Assembly (NCBI GenBank): GCA_964483375.1
Contig: CAZABJ010000007.1
Location: forward strand, 1-60,397
From: JAUIEH01 sp964483375
GTDB taxonomy: Bacteria > Pseudomonadota > Alphaproteobacteria > Caulobacterales > Maricaulaceae
Direction of reading: 5' to 3'
DNA length: 60,397 nucleotides
Below the pieces are notes generated by a model, which was not told the origin of the DNA, did not search any database, and saw only the letters and a program-made list of their open reading frames with translations. Below are positions 34,607 through 43,420 of this stretch, piece by piece. The position numbers and the translations under genes were made by a program. Every line of letters begins with the position of its first letter. Within the stretch, counting starts at the first letter, position 1.

Positions 34607-35362
34607 TCAGCGCCGTTTGGCCGGGCCCACGATCCGCTGTTCAAGCACCGAGACCCGCGCAGGCAGCGTCCAGCGAAGCGCGTCGGCCAAGTCCCTGGCC
34701 TGTTCGGTCGAAAAGCCGCCGGTCACGACCATCGCGCCGGCGCAAATCGGCGTATGCACAAGCGGGGCGGACAAGACCTCGCCGTCAACCACAATGGCGA
34801 TGCGCTCCCCCTCATGCGCCCGGGTGAGCGCGCAGAAGCGTTCGCTCGCCTCATCTCGCAGCGTAATCTCGATCTGGGGCGCGCCGTTATAGTCCGACCA
34901 CCCCGCCCGTGCGGCCTCTATAACGTTCCCGCTCAGCGCAGCAGGGAAGACCGCAAGCCGCCCGTCAGGTTCGTCCGGCGCGCTTAAGGTTTCCACGCGG
35001 CGTCTTGCATCCTTCGGGTCGGCGACCACATGCAGGCCGAAATCCGTGTTGCGCGTGACCAAATCGCGCAGCTCGGCGATTGAAGCGCCGGGTGCGGCGG
35101 TGACCACAATCCGGCCGCCCTCCACCGCAGCATCCGCTTCCGCGCCGACGCGATGGTGGTGCTCGCGGAGCCGCTCACGCAACGCCTCGGCGGTCTCCCG
35201 AACCGTCACCGGGATTGAGGCGTCTTCCGGCGCCTCCACCAAAAGCACCAGGGCGACCCCGCCCTGGTCAGGCGCGGCGTTTTGCGCCAGGGCCGCGCAC
35301 GGCGTCAAAGACGCCAAGAAAGCCGCCGCCGCTGCGACTATCGTGAGAACCCGTCGCGTCAC
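34607..35362 (-). CDS. Stand-alone periplasmic SecD P1-head-like protein
   Basis: The 251-residue protein has a signal peptide (RVLTIVAAAAAFLASLTPCA, cleavage near ALAQ) and no further membrane segment. Its C-terminal part, about residues 160-250, closely matches the SecD P1 head: RFCALTRAHEGERIAIVVDG and the following LSAPLVHTPICAG parallel RFCELTRNNVQRRFAIVLDG and ISAPNIRSPICQG in the SecD encoded 1 kb downstream. The N-terminal part (residues 30-150) resembles the P1 base. It may assist late export steps or be a remnant of a secD duplication. It lies 101 bases upstream of yajC on the same strand. Confidence 0.8.
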   Translation of the reverse strand: MTRRVLTIVAAAAAFLASLTPCAALAQNAAPDQGGVALVLLVEAPEDASIPVTVRETAEALRERLREHHHRVGAEADAAVEGGRIVVTAAPGASIAELRDLVTRNTDFGLHVVADPKDARRRVETLSAPDEPDGRLAVFPAALSGNVIEAARAGWSDYNGAPQIEITLRDEASERFCALTRAHEGERIAIVVDGEVLSAPLVHTPICAGAMVVTGGFSTEQARDLADALRWTLPARVSVLEQRIVGPAKRR

Positions 35363-35425
35363 CGCTTGTTCCTCCTACCCCGGGGTCGCGGCCATACGCT
35401 GGGAATGCGGCGAAAGGCGGGAGGC

Positions 35426-36493
35426 TCAGCCCGCCCGCTGCGGAAGATGCCGGAAAGGATCCACCGGCCGGCCTTGGTGGCGGAGTTCGAAATGCAGTTG
35501 CGGGTCGTCGACGGCCCCCGTGGCGCCGGCCTCTGCGATCACGTCGCCCTGACGGACGACCGCGCCTTCGCTCACCCGCAGCGTCTGATTATGCGCGTAG
35601 GCCGACACCCATCCCCCGTCATGTTGGATGAGCAAGAGCCGCCCATAGCCTGCCAGTTCGTCACCCGCATAGACCACCGACCCGTCTGCGGTCGCGCGCA
35701 CCGCATCGCCCGCACTCGCGGCGATGTTGACGCCGTCATGCCGACGGCCGCGTTCTTGAACGCCGAAGCCCTCAACGACCGGCCCGTCAAGCGGCCAAGC
35801 GAAGCGCGACGGCGGAGCCGCACTCTCCTGGGCCTCGTCCGGTTCAGGGGCGGATGGATTTTGCGGGGGAGAGATATCGACCGGGCCATTCGCCAGAACG
35901 GGCGCAGCCGTCGCCTCCCAATCCCGCGCCAGAGCGGGCAACACCAAAGCCTGACCTGGCGAAACCGCGTAAGGCGGCTCAATGTCATTCAAATAGGCGA
36001 GCGAGCGCAGCTGAATGCGATAGCGCCGAGAGACGCCGTACAATGTCTCGCCTGGCGCGATGACATGCGTATTGGGCGCGGGGAGGCGCAAGGTCTGACC
36101 TTGGCTCAGGCGGAACGGCGGCTGGAGATCATTGAGCTCAATCAGCGCGCGCAAGCTGGTCATATGCCGTTCCGCTAGAAGGTACAGCCCCTCGCCCTCC
36201 TGAACGACAATCGTATCTCCGCTCAGCGTTTCCACCCCCGGCGCGGATGGCGGAACGGCGGTGTCATCTGGTCTGGCCGCGGTCATGGGGGCCGGCGAAA
36301 CGGGGATCACCGCCACGCGCGTCTCGGCGGGTTCTTCCTGCGGCGGCGCGGTGGCGACGGAATGGGGCGGGCCGGCTCCGGCGCGCCCGCCCGAGCGATA
36401 CTCGATTTCCGCGGGCGCACGCGGGGGCAGGCAAGCGACGAGCGCGAAAGCGCCTGCCAGAGCGATGGAGCGGAACAGCGTGCGGATAACCAT
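35426..36493 (-). CDS. LysM/LytM (M23-like) lipoprotein, NlpD type amidase activator
   Basis: The protein of about 355 residues has a lipobox (FALVAC, Cys near residue 21), two LysM repeats (about 90-135 and 140-185; VIAPGETLYGVSRRY marks the second) and a C-terminal LytM domain. In LytM the first metal motif HxxxD is altered (GRRHDGVNIAAS, Asn where Asp is needed), while QLHFELRH is kept. NlpD-type proteins with a broken site activate septal amidases rather than cutting murein. I chose ATG 36493; a GTG three codons earlier is also possible. It follows surE by 53 bases. Confidence 0.9.
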   Translation of the reverse strand: MVIRTLFRSIALAGAFALVACLPPRAPAEIEYRSGGRAGAGPPHSVATAPPQEEPAETRVAVIPVSPAPMTAARPDDTAVPPSAPGVETLSGDTIVVQEGEGLYLLAERHMTSLRALIELNDLQPPFRLSQGQTLRLPAPNTHVIAPGETLYGVSRRYRIQLRSLAYLNDIEPPYAVSPGQALVLPALARDWEATAAPVLANGPVDISPPQNPSAPEPDEAQESAAPPSRFAWPLDGPVVEGFGVQERGRRHDGVNIAASAGDAVRATADGSVVYAGDELAGYGRLLLIQHDGGWVSAYAHNQTLRVSEGAVVRQGDVIAEAGATGAVDDPQLHFELRHQGRPVDPFRHLPQRAG

Positions 36494-36546
36494 GATCCAC
36501 ACGCTATGGCTCGATTCTTCAACGAAGTATTAGCCTTAGCTAACCG

Positions 36547-37341
36547 CTAGACGTCCGCCGACGCGGCGCCGAGGGCCGCCTGAAGATGGGCGCGGGTGTC
36601 CTCATGGGTGAGGTCGAGCCGCAGGGGCGTCACCGAAATCTCATTGCCGTAAACCGCGTGCAGGTCTTCCCCCGGCGCGGTGTTTGACCGCTTGCCTTCA
36701 AAGCCCAGCCAATAATAGTCCCGCCCCCGGAGGTCTTGCCGTCGCTCAGCGTGCATCCGCCATTGATCCCGCCGGCCATGCCGCGTGACGGCCACGCCTT
36801 TCACCTCATCGGGCGCGCAATCGGGGAAGTTCACGTTCAGCACCACGTCCTCAGGCCAGCCCGCTTTAATCAGGCGACGCAGCAAGTCCGGGGCGTGAGC
36901 GCGCGCGGTTTCGTAAGGCGGTTTGGCGCCGTCCCGCCAGAAAAAGGTCTGGGAAAACGCCACCGCGGGGATGCCGAGTTGCATGGCCTGAAACGCCGCG
37001 GCGATCGTGCCCGACACCGTGACGTCCTCGGCGAGGTTTTGACCGCGATTGACCCCGGAGAGCACCAAGTCCGGGCGCTTGTCGCATATCAGGTCATGGA
37101 TGCCCAAAAACGCCGCGTCGGACGGCGTGCCGAACACCGCAAAGCGCCGGTCGTCCAAGCGCCGGACAGGAATAGGCTCTGACAAAGACATCTTGCGCGA
37201 CGCGCCGGACTGTTCATGCGCGGGCGCGCAGACCCAGACATCGTCGGACATCTCCGCGGCGATTTCTTCAAGCGTCTTAATGCCGGCGGCGTCCACGCCG
37301 TCGTCATTGGTCACCATGATGCGGGGATTGTCGGGGATCAT
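36547..37341 (-). CDS. surE: 5'/3'-nucleotidase SurE
   Basis: The 264-residue protein begins IPDNPRIMVTNDDGVDAAGI. The metal-binding residues are the Asp pair in TNDDG, the Ser in SGASRKMSL and the Asn in VLSGVNRGQNLAEDV. SurE dephosphorylates nucleoside monophosphates and is linked to stationary-phase survival. ATG 37341 is preceded by AGGA at 8 bases, and two upstream in-frame ATGs add only unconserved residues. The pcm gene that usually follows surE is absent here. Confidence 0.95.
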   Translation of the reverse strand: MIPDNPRIMVTNDDGVDAAGIKTLEEIAAEMSDDVWVCAPAHEQSGASRKMSLSEPIPVRRLDDRRFAVFGTPSDAAFLGIHDLICDKRPDLVLSGVNRGQNLAEDVTVSGTIAAAFQAMQLGIPAVAFSQTFFWRDGAKPPYETARAHAPDLLRRLIKAGWPEDVVLNVNFPDCAPDEVKGVAVTRHGRRDQWRMHAERRQDLRGRDYYWLGFEGKRSNTAPGEDLHAVYGNEISVTPLRLDLTHEDTRAHLQAALGAASADV

Positions 37342-37452
37342 CGGCCGCGTCCTTTCGTTCATCAGACGCGCTGTGCGCCGCTGTCTTCGACTGCCGCTGA
37401 GATGGATGCGATTTTCCGCCAGCGTGGCAAGGCCTCGCTCGGTCACAAATCG

Positions 37453-38736
37453 TTAATGCGCCGGGACGATCCCCGTCGCTCCGCCCATATAGGGTCGCAA
37501 AACGTCGGGGATGACGACCGATCCGTCGGCTTGTTGGTAGTTCTCCAACAGGGCGACAAGCGCGCGGCCGGCGGCGACGCCGGACCCATTCAGCGTGCAG
37601 AGGAACTCCGGCTTTTTCTCGCCGTCCCGGCGGAAGCGCGCGTTCATGCGCCGCGCCTGAAAGTCCCCGCAGACCGAGCAAGAGGAGATTTCGCGATAGG
37701 TCTCCTGGCTTGGGAGCCACACTTCGAGGTCATAGGTCTTGCGCGCGGCGAAACCCATATCCCCCGCGCACAGCGTCATCACCCGATAAGGCAGCTCTAG
37801 ACGCTGCAGCACGGTTTCGGCGCAGCGCGTCATGCGCTCCAGCTCCGCCTCGCCCTCTTCGGGTTTGACGATGGAGACCAGCTCGACCTTTTGGAACTGG
37901 TGCATGCGGATCATGCCGCGCGTGTCCCGCCCCGCCGAGCCGGCTTCGGACCGGAAACACGGCGTCCAGGCCGTGTAACGCCGCGGCAGCGTGGCTTCCT
38001 CGACGATGCGCCCGGCCACGATATTGGTCACCGGAACTTCGGAGGTGGGGATGAGGTAGTGATCCGTCGTCGCTTTGAAGAGGTCCTCTTCAAACTTCGG
38101 CAGCTGGCTTGTCCCGAACAGCGCGTTGTCGCGGACCAGGAACGGCGGGGCTACTTCCGTATAGCCATGCTCGCTCACATGCAGGTCGAGCATGAACTGG
38201 GCGAGCGCGCGTTCGAGCCGGGCGAGCTGGCCGGTGAGCAACACGAAACGCGAGCCGGACATGGCCGCGGCGGTCTCGAAATCCATCTGGCCGAGGCCTT
38301 CGCCGAGCGCCACATGGTCTTTGACATCAAAATCAAAGCTTTTGGGTTCGCCCCAGCGGCGCGCCTCCACATTGGCGCTTTCGTCGGGTCCGTCGGGCAC
38401 GTCATCGGCGGGGATGTTCGGAAGGACGGCGAGCTTGCCCTCAAGCGCGGCCCGCGCGGCGTCTTCGGCCTCGCCTTCCTGCTCCATCACCTCTTTGAGG
38501 CGCGCGACTTCGCCACGCAGGCGTTCAAACTCCGTCTCATCGCCGGACGCCTTGGCCTTGCCGATCGCTTTGGACGCCGCATTGCGCGCGGTTTCGGCTT
38601 CCTGTTTCGCGGTCACCGAGGCGCGGAGCTTCTCATCCAGCGCCAAGAGGTCGGCGGAAACGGGAGCGGCGCCGCGACGGGCGAGACCGGCGTCAAAGGC
38701 GTCCGGGTCGGACCGGATCGCGCGAATGTCATGCAT
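37453..38736 (-). CDS. serS: Seryl-tRNA synthetase
   Basis: The 427-residue class II synthetase charges tRNA-Ser and, before selenylation, tRNA-Sec. The N-terminal 100 residues form the antiparallel coiled coil that grips the long variable arm (VTAKQEAETARNAASKAIGK). Motif 2 is CFRSEAGSAGRDTRGMIRMH with HQFQKVELV after it, and the motif 3 region reads LNGSGVAAGRALVALLENYQ. The full length matches the family. It lies 66 bases after tatC and 111 before surE. Confidence 0.97.
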   Translation of the reverse strand: MHDIRAIRSDPDAFDAGLARRGAAPVSADLLALDEKLRASVTAKQEAETARNAASKAIGKAKASGDETEFERLRGEVARLKEVMEQEGEAEDAARAALEGKLAVLPNIPADDVPDGPDESANVEARRWGEPKSFDFDVKDHVALGEGLGQMDFETAAAMSGSRFVLLTGQLARLERALAQFMLDLHVSEHGYTEVAPPFLVRDNALFGTSQLPKFEEDLFKATTDHYLIPTSEVPVTNIVAGRIVEEATLPRRYTAWTPCFRSEAGSAGRDTRGMIRMHQFQKVELVSIVKPEEGEAELERMTRCAETVLQRLELPYRVMTLCAGDMGFAARKTYDLEVWLPSQETYREISSCSVCGDFQARRMNARFRRDGEKKPEFLCTLNGSGVAAGRALVALLENYQQADGSVVIPDVLRPYMGGATGIVPAH

Positions 38737-38802
38737 GGGAGAGCGTCCTTGGAGCGAAGCGCCGGCGTGATAGCGCGCATCGCCGGTGAGGGTCCAGCCG
38801 GC

Positions 38803-40065
38803 TCAGGCCGCGCCGGCCTCGGCTTCTTCGGCTTCCCGGCGGCGTTCGACCATCCGGACGATCAGGATCGACAGCTCATAAAGCAGCAGGATCGCGACGC
38901 CCAAGCCGATCTGAGAAATCGGGTCGGGCGGGGTGAGAAAGGCGGCGAAGGCGAAAGTGGCGACGATGGCGTAACGCCGGAAACCGACCAGCTGCTCTGA
39001 TGACACGATGCCCACCCACCCCAGCAAGGTCAGCACCACCGGCAGCTGAAACGAAAAGCCGAACGCCAGAATCAATGTGGTGACCAAAGTCAGATACTCA
39101 GACACTCTCGGCAAAAGCTCAATCGCCGCACCCGCGCCTGTCACTTGCTCCTGGCCGAGCGCAAAACTCAGAACAAAGGGCAGAATGAAATAATATACGA
39201 GCGCCCCGCCCATCGTGAACAAGACAGGCGCCGCGACCATGAAGGGCAGAAACGCCAGCTTTTCATTTTTGTAGAGACCTGGCGCAACGAACTTATAAAC
39301 CTGGTACGCGATGAATGGAAAACACAGTATGACTGCACCGAACAGGGCCAGCTTGAGTTTCACGAAGAAGAACTCAAGCGGCGCGGTGAAAATCAGCCTG
39401 AGCTCGGCTTCGGTCAGCCGTCGCTCTCCCGCCTCGGTGGGCACGATGCCGTCCAAGAACCCGCGCGAAACCCCAGCGAACACGCCTGTCGGCGCGCCGT
39501 CCGCGGTCGCCTCGATGATATCCGCGCCTCCGGCGTTTAAAAGCTCGACGACAGCGTAGAGATCCATCGTCACCTCACGCATGGCGATGGTGTTGGCGAG
39601 GCGGGTTTCCCCGTCGGCGAGATCGATGACGATCGGTCGGCCCGGCGCGGCGATATCGAGATCGCTGGCTTGGGGCAGCGTCGCGTCTTCGCCCCAGGCG
39701 GCGAAGTCGAGCCCCTGACCATAAATGACGCGGCCTTCCGCGGCGCTCGCCGCCACCCGAGCGATGCGCGCCTGCAAACCGGGCAACCCGCTGACGCCGT
39801 CCAAATCCACCATCGCCCGTTCAATGGCGGAGTTTTCCCGGGTGATGGCGATTTCGCGGGCCTCCCGCTCAAAGGGGCCCAAAAGCACGTTGTAGATCTG
39901 CGGCGCGAAGATGAAGCAGACGATGAACCCTGCGCCGATGGCGATGAGGACGGCCACCAAACGCTGACGGAGCTCAAGCAAATGATCGAGCAACGGCGCG
40001 CGAGAGGCTTCGACCTCATCCGGCGGGTCCTCGCTCGCGCCCGTTTCGATGACGTCGTTCGTCAC
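38803..40065 (-). CDS. tatC: Sec-independent translocase TatC with a large periplasmic insertion
   Basis: The 420-residue protein is far longer than the usual 250-270. TM1 follows LLDHLLELRQRL (25-36). The first periplasmic loop begins LLGPFEREA (61-69), but the matching end, FTAPLEFFFVKLKLALFGA, only comes at 226-244. About 140-150 extra residues lie between, with no membrane segment and mixed helix and strand character. The remaining five helices are normal, including YQVYKFVAPGLYKNEK, GGALVYYFILPF and FAAFLTPPDPISQ. TatC recognises twin-arginine signal peptides. It sits 6 bases after tatB. Confidence 0.95.
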   Translation of the reverse strand: MTNDVIETGASEDPPDEVEASRAPLLDHLLELRQRLVAVLIAIGAGFIVCFIFAPQIYNVLLGPFEREAREIAITRENSAIERAMVDLDGVSGLPGLQARIARVAASAAEGRVIYGQGLDFAAWGEDATLPQASDLDIAAPGRPIVIDLADGETRLANTIAMREVTMDLYAVVELLNAGGADIIEATADGAPTGVFAGVSRGFLDGIVPTEAGERRLTEAELRLIFTAPLEFFFVKLKLALFGAVILCFPFIAYQVYKFVAPGLYKNEKLAFLPFMVAAPVLFTMGGALVYYFILPFVLSFALGQEQVTGAGAAIELLPRVSEYLTLVTTLILAFGFSFQLPVVLTLLGWVGIVSSEQLVGFRRYAIVATFAFAAFLTPPDPISQIGLGVAILLLYELSILIVRMVERRREAEEAEAGAA

Positions 40066-40071
40066 GGGGCG

Positions 40072-40452
40072 TCAGCTCTTTTTCGGGTTTGGCTCTGAGG
40101 AGGAGGACGCGGCGACGGCTTCCTCGCGGTCGTCGTCGGGCTCTGGCGGTCCTGGCGGTTTGGCCGGCGCGGGGCCGGTCATCATTTCGCGCTGAGCGTC
40201 TTCGAACGGCCGGCGGATCTCATTCATGGGGTTGAGCCGCTTGATCTCTTGGATCTCGCGCCGCAACTCGTCCAACTCCGCTTCCCGGCCGATTTCGTCG
40301 AAAGAGCGCTGAAACTCCTCCGCCAACCCCCGGGCTTTCCGGGCGAAGCCGCCGAGCTGCCGCATCAGTTTCGGCAAATCGCGAGGCCCCACGACGATGA
40401 GCGCCACCGCCATGACCACGAAGAATTCCGCAAAGCCGAAAGACGGGAGCAT
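40072..40452 (-). CDS. tatB: Sec-independent translocase TatB
   Basis: The 126-residue protein has one N-terminal membrane helix (SFGFAEFFVVMAVALIVVGP), the GPRDLPKLMR hinge, an amphipathic helix (ARKARGLAEEFQRSFDEIGR) and a charged, Pro-rich tail. The Glu in the helix (FAEF) fits TatB rather than TatA. With TatC it forms the signal-peptide receptor. It lies 5 bases after tatA and 6 before tatC. Confidence 0.95.
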   Translation of the reverse strand: MLPSFGFAEFFVVMAVALIVVGPRDLPKLMRQLGGFARKARGLAEEFQRSFDEIGREAELDELRREIQEIKRLNPMNEIRRPFEDAQREMMTGPAPAKPPGPPEPDDDREEAVAASSSSEPNPKKS

Positions 40453-40457
40453 GGCCG

Positions 40458-40703
40458 TCAGCGATCGGCGTTGTCGCGCTCAGGCGTGACGTCGACTGTT
40501 TCCCCGCGGCCCGGTTCGTTCAGCGAGCGCGGCTGGTCAGAGGTCGGGGTTTGCTCGTCTTCCCCTTCTTTCAGGCCGCGGCGGAAGCTGGTGATGCCTT
40601 TCGCCAAGTCGCCCATGATCGAGGAAATCCGTCCGCGACCGCCGAACAACAACAGAGCCAACGCCAAGACGATGAGAATTTGCCAAATGCCGATGCCGCC
40701 CAC
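40458..40703 (-). CDS. tatA: Sec-independent translocase TatA
   Basis: The 81-residue protein has a single N-terminal helix (IGIWQILIVLALALLLFGGR) followed by the FG hinge and an amphipathic helix (ISSIMGDLAKGITSFRRGLK). The polar residue at the start (Gln in IWQIL) marks TatA. It oligomerises to form the export pore for folded proteins. The tail is acidic. It is the first gene of tatABC, 91 bases after scpB. Confidence 0.95.
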   Translation of the reverse strand: MGGIGIWQILIVLALALLLFGGRGRISSIMGDLAKGITSFRRGLKEGEDEQTPTSDQPRSLNEPGRGETVDVTPERDNADR

Positions 40704-40794
40704 GGGACCACGTCCTCCATTTTCGGCGCAACGCGCCGGTCGAGCGCTCTAGACGTAACGCCGGCTTTGCCCTGAAGCAACGCGAGGCCGCGGC

Positions 40795-41562
40795 TTACGC
40801 GCCGTCCTCGTCTTCCAAAAAGTCGGTATGAAATGCGCCATCGGCGGCGAAGTCCGCCTCGCCGTCCAGCGGTCCGCCCTCACCCTCTCCAAGCGACCGG
40901 CTTGGATCGGGCACGTCAAAGTCGGGCGGCAAACGGGCGTCGAGGAGCCCCGCGGCTTTCAACTCGTCCTTGCCCGGCAAATCTTCCAGCGACTCCAAAC
41001 CGAAATGGACCAGAAAGGCGTCGGTGGTCGCATAGGTCAGCGGTCGGCCTGGCGTGCGCCGGCGGCCGCGCGGCTTCACCCATCCGATCTCGAAAAGCTG
41101 GTCGAGCGAGCCCTTAGACACCGCGACCCCTCGCACCTCTTCGATTTCCGCTCGGGTGACGGGTTGGTGATAGGCGACGATGGACAGCGTCTCGAGCGCG
41201 GCCTGGGAGAGCTTTTTCGGCTCTTTGCGCTCTTGCACCAAATACGGCGCAAGGTCGGGCGCGGTCTGGAGCCGCCATTTCTCGGCGACCCGAACGAGGT
41301 TCACCCCGCGGCCGGCGTAAACCTCGCTCAGCTCGGCCAATAAGGCCGATACATCGGCGTCCCGCGGCAAGCGCGCGCGCAGGGTTTCGGTGTCGAGCGG
41401 TTCAGCCGCGGCGAACAAAATCGCTTCCAACAAACGCCGGTGTTCCAAGGCGGCGGTTTCGGGGGCGGCGCGCGCCACCGCATGCCCGGCCGGTCCGTCT
41501 TCCCGGGCGAGCGCGCGCACCGCCGCCTCGATCTTCTTCAGCGTTTCGCTTTCTCCGGTCAC
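40795..41562 (-). CDS. scpB: Segregation and condensation protein B
   Basis: The 255-residue protein has two winged helices, seen in LEHRRLLEAILFAAAEPLD and then KKLSQAALETLSIVAYHQPV, with TRAEIEEVRGVAVSKGSLDQ and a YATTDAFLVHFGL segment. It binds ScpA and the SMC ATPase in chromosome condensation. A 45-residue N-terminal stretch before the first helix and an acidic C-terminus of about 60 residues are longer than in Bacillus ScpB but usual in alphaproteobacteria. Its start overlaps the scpA stop by 4 bases. Confidence 0.95.
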   Translation of the reverse strand: MTGESETLKKIEAAVRALAREDGPAGHAVARAAPETAALEHRRLLEAILFAAAEPLDTETLRARLPRDADVSALLAELSEVYAGRGVNLVRVAEKWRLQTAPDLAPYLVQERKEPKKLSQAALETLSIVAYHQPVTRAEIEEVRGVAVSKGSLDQLFEIGWVKPRGRRRTPGRPLTYATTDAFLVHFGLESLEDLPGKDELKAAGLLDARLPPDFDVPDPSRSLGEGEGGPLDGEADFAADGAFHTDFLEDEDGA

Positions 41563-42398
41563 GAAACCGTCTCCAGTCTCTTCCGCCCGCGCAGATAGAG
41601 CGGGCGAAACGCGCCATCTTGTCGCATGTCGGCCCGACCATCCCGGGCGAGTTCGAGGGCTGCGGCGAAGGCGCTCGCGCGCCGGGACGCCTTTGGCGGC
41701 GGCGAACCGGAAAACGCCGCCTCGCCGGGAGCCAAGTCGTCCAGCGAGCGCCAGTCTTTGGCCGCGGCGAGTTCTTGATCGAGGCGACGCCGCGCGTCAT
41801 CCAAGGCGTAAACGTTCGGCCTGGGTATGCGCACTCGCGCTTGGGCGGTCTGGGAACGCCGCCGGCCATAGGCTTTCAGCAAGTCAAACAGGCTCGCATC
41901 CCATTCCCGCACCATGCGCACCGAGGGTTCCGGCGCGCCTCGCCCGTGCACCTCAAGCCCGTCGCGATCCTGCTCTTCAAGCCGCTGGGCGGCGACGCGC
42001 ATGGCTTCGAGGCGACGCAGGCGGAAGGCGAGCCGGCGGGCGAGTTCTTCCGGGGGCGTATCGTCCTCCGGCGTTTCGGGCTTGGGCAGGAGCAGCCGGG
42101 ATTTGAGCAAAGCGAGCCAGGCGGCCATCACCACATAGTCCGCAGCGAGCTCCAGCTTCACCTGACGGGCGGCGTCCATGAAGATGAGATACTGATCGAC
42201 GAGTTCGTCGATCGCGATTTCCAACAAGTCCAGTTTCTCGGTCCGGGCGAGCGCGAGAAGCACATGAAGCGGGCCCTCAAAGGCCTCCAGATCAACGGTG
42301 AAGCCGGTGCCGTCGGCGGCGGCCTCCTCAGCCGCGGCGAACAGGTCGAGCTGATTGGCCGAAGCGACCCGTTTGGAACCCGGCCCTCGTCGTTTCAT
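41559..42398 (-). CDS. scpA: Segregation and condensation protein A
   Basis: The 279-residue kleisin bridges the two SMC heads. The N-terminal domain contains VDLEAFEGPLHVLLALARTE, EKLDLLEIAIDELVDQYL and AADYVVMAAWLALLKSRLLL, the standard ScpA wording. The C-terminal winged helix is less conserved. It overlaps scpB by 4 bases downstream and nagZ by 4 bases upstream, so nagZ-scpA-scpB is one coupled unit. Confidence 0.95.
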   Translation of the reverse strand: MKRRGPGSKRVASANQLDLFAAAEEAAADGTGFTVDLEAFEGPLHVLLALARTEKLDLLEIAIDELVDQYLIFMDAARQVKLELAADYVVMAAWLALLKSRLLLPKPETPEDDTPPEELARRLAFRLRRLEAMRVAAQRLEEQDRDGLEVHGRGAPEPSVRMVREWDASLFDLLKAYGRRRSQTAQARVRIPRPNVYALDDARRRLDQELAAAKDWRSLDDLAPGEAAFSGSPPPKASRRASAFAAALELARDGRADMRQDGAFRPLYLRGRKRLETVS

Positions 42399-43420
42399 AC
42401 GCTCGCTCCGCCGAGCAAAGGAGCCAGAAGCGCGTCGAGCCGCGCCCGCGCCGCCTGGGGGTCGATGTCGTCCGGCGTCCCGCGCGCCGCCGCCGCAGCG
42501 TCCGCGCGTCGCAGAGCCTCACCGGACAACCGAGGCGACGCGCCGACCACCGCTTCCATCTCCGCGGGATCCCCATTGCAGTGCAACGCCATGTCGCATC
42601 CAGCGGCGAACGCGGCCTTGGCGCGCGCAGCCATATTCCCCTCAAGCGCCTTCATCGAGAGGTCGTCGCTCATCAACAGCCCCTCAAACCCGATATCGCT
42701 CCGGATGACGTCGGCGATGACGCGGGCCGACGTGGTGGCGGGGCGTTCCGCGTCCCAGGCCGCGTAAACCACATGAGCCGTCATCGCCATTGGAGCGTCG
42801 TCGAGCCCCTCAAAGCAGGCGATGTCGCGGGAGAGCGCCTCGGCCGAGGCGGTCACGACGGGCAGTTTTTCATGGCTGTCCACATCCGCCCTGCCATGAC
42901 CGGGAATGTGTTTGATCACCCCGGCGACCCCGCCCTGGGCCAAACCCTCAAGCGCGGCGCGACCGAGCGCGACGATGTCGGCGGGTTCGGTCGAAAAAGC
43001 GCGATCCCCGATGATCGGGTCGGCCCCTTCGATGCGAAGATCCGCACAGGGCGCGCAATCGCAGTCCAACCCGACGGCCCGCAGCTCATGGGCGAGAAGC
43101 CGGTGGTTGAGCCGGGTCGCCTCCAGCCCCGCCTCAGCGTCGCGTTGGTAGAGCCGGCCGAACGCCGCCGCCGGCGGCGCCCCCCGCCAAGTCGGAGGCT
43201 TAAGCCGCTGAACCCGTCCCCCCTCCTGGTCCACGAACACCGGGGCATCACGCCCCACGGTCTCGCGCAATGCGGCCGTCAGCCCCCGCAGCTGGTCGGG
43301 GCTCTCGACATTGCGTGCGAAAACGATGAAGCCCCAAGGGTCGGCGTCGGCGAAGAACGCTTGCTCATCAGCGCTCAACGACGTCCCCGCACAGCCCAAT
43401 ATGCAGGCGCGCGCGCTCAA
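42395..43420 (-). CDS. nagZ: Beta-N-acetylhexosaminidase NagZ (GH3)
   Basis: The 341-residue cytoplasmic glycoside hydrolase removes GlcNAc from 1,6-anhydromuropeptides in cell-wall recycling. GH3 motifs are VDQEGGRVQRLKPP, the His-Asp dyad loop KHIPGHGRADVDSHEKLP and the nucleophile Asp in LLMSDDLSMKAL. The single-domain length is normal for NagZ. It is coupled by 4-bp overlaps to the SPOR gene upstream and scpA downstream, the standard alphaproteobacterial order. Confidence 0.95.
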   Translation of the reverse strand: MSARACILGCAGTSLSADEQAFFADADPWGFIVFARNVESPDQLRGLTAALRETVGRDAPVFVDQEGGRVQRLKPPTWRGAPPAAAFGRLYQRDAEAGLEATRLNHRLLAHELRAVGLDCDCAPCADLRIEGADPIIGDRAFSTEPADIVALGRAALEGLAQGGVAGVIKHIPGHGRADVDSHEKLPVVTASAEALSRDIACFEGLDDAPMAMTAHVVYAAWDAERPATTSARVIADVIRSDIGFEGLLMSDDLSMKALEGNMAARAKAAFAAGCDMALHCNGDPAEMEAVVGASPRLSGEALRRADAAAAARGTPDDIDPQAARARLDALLAPLLGGASV

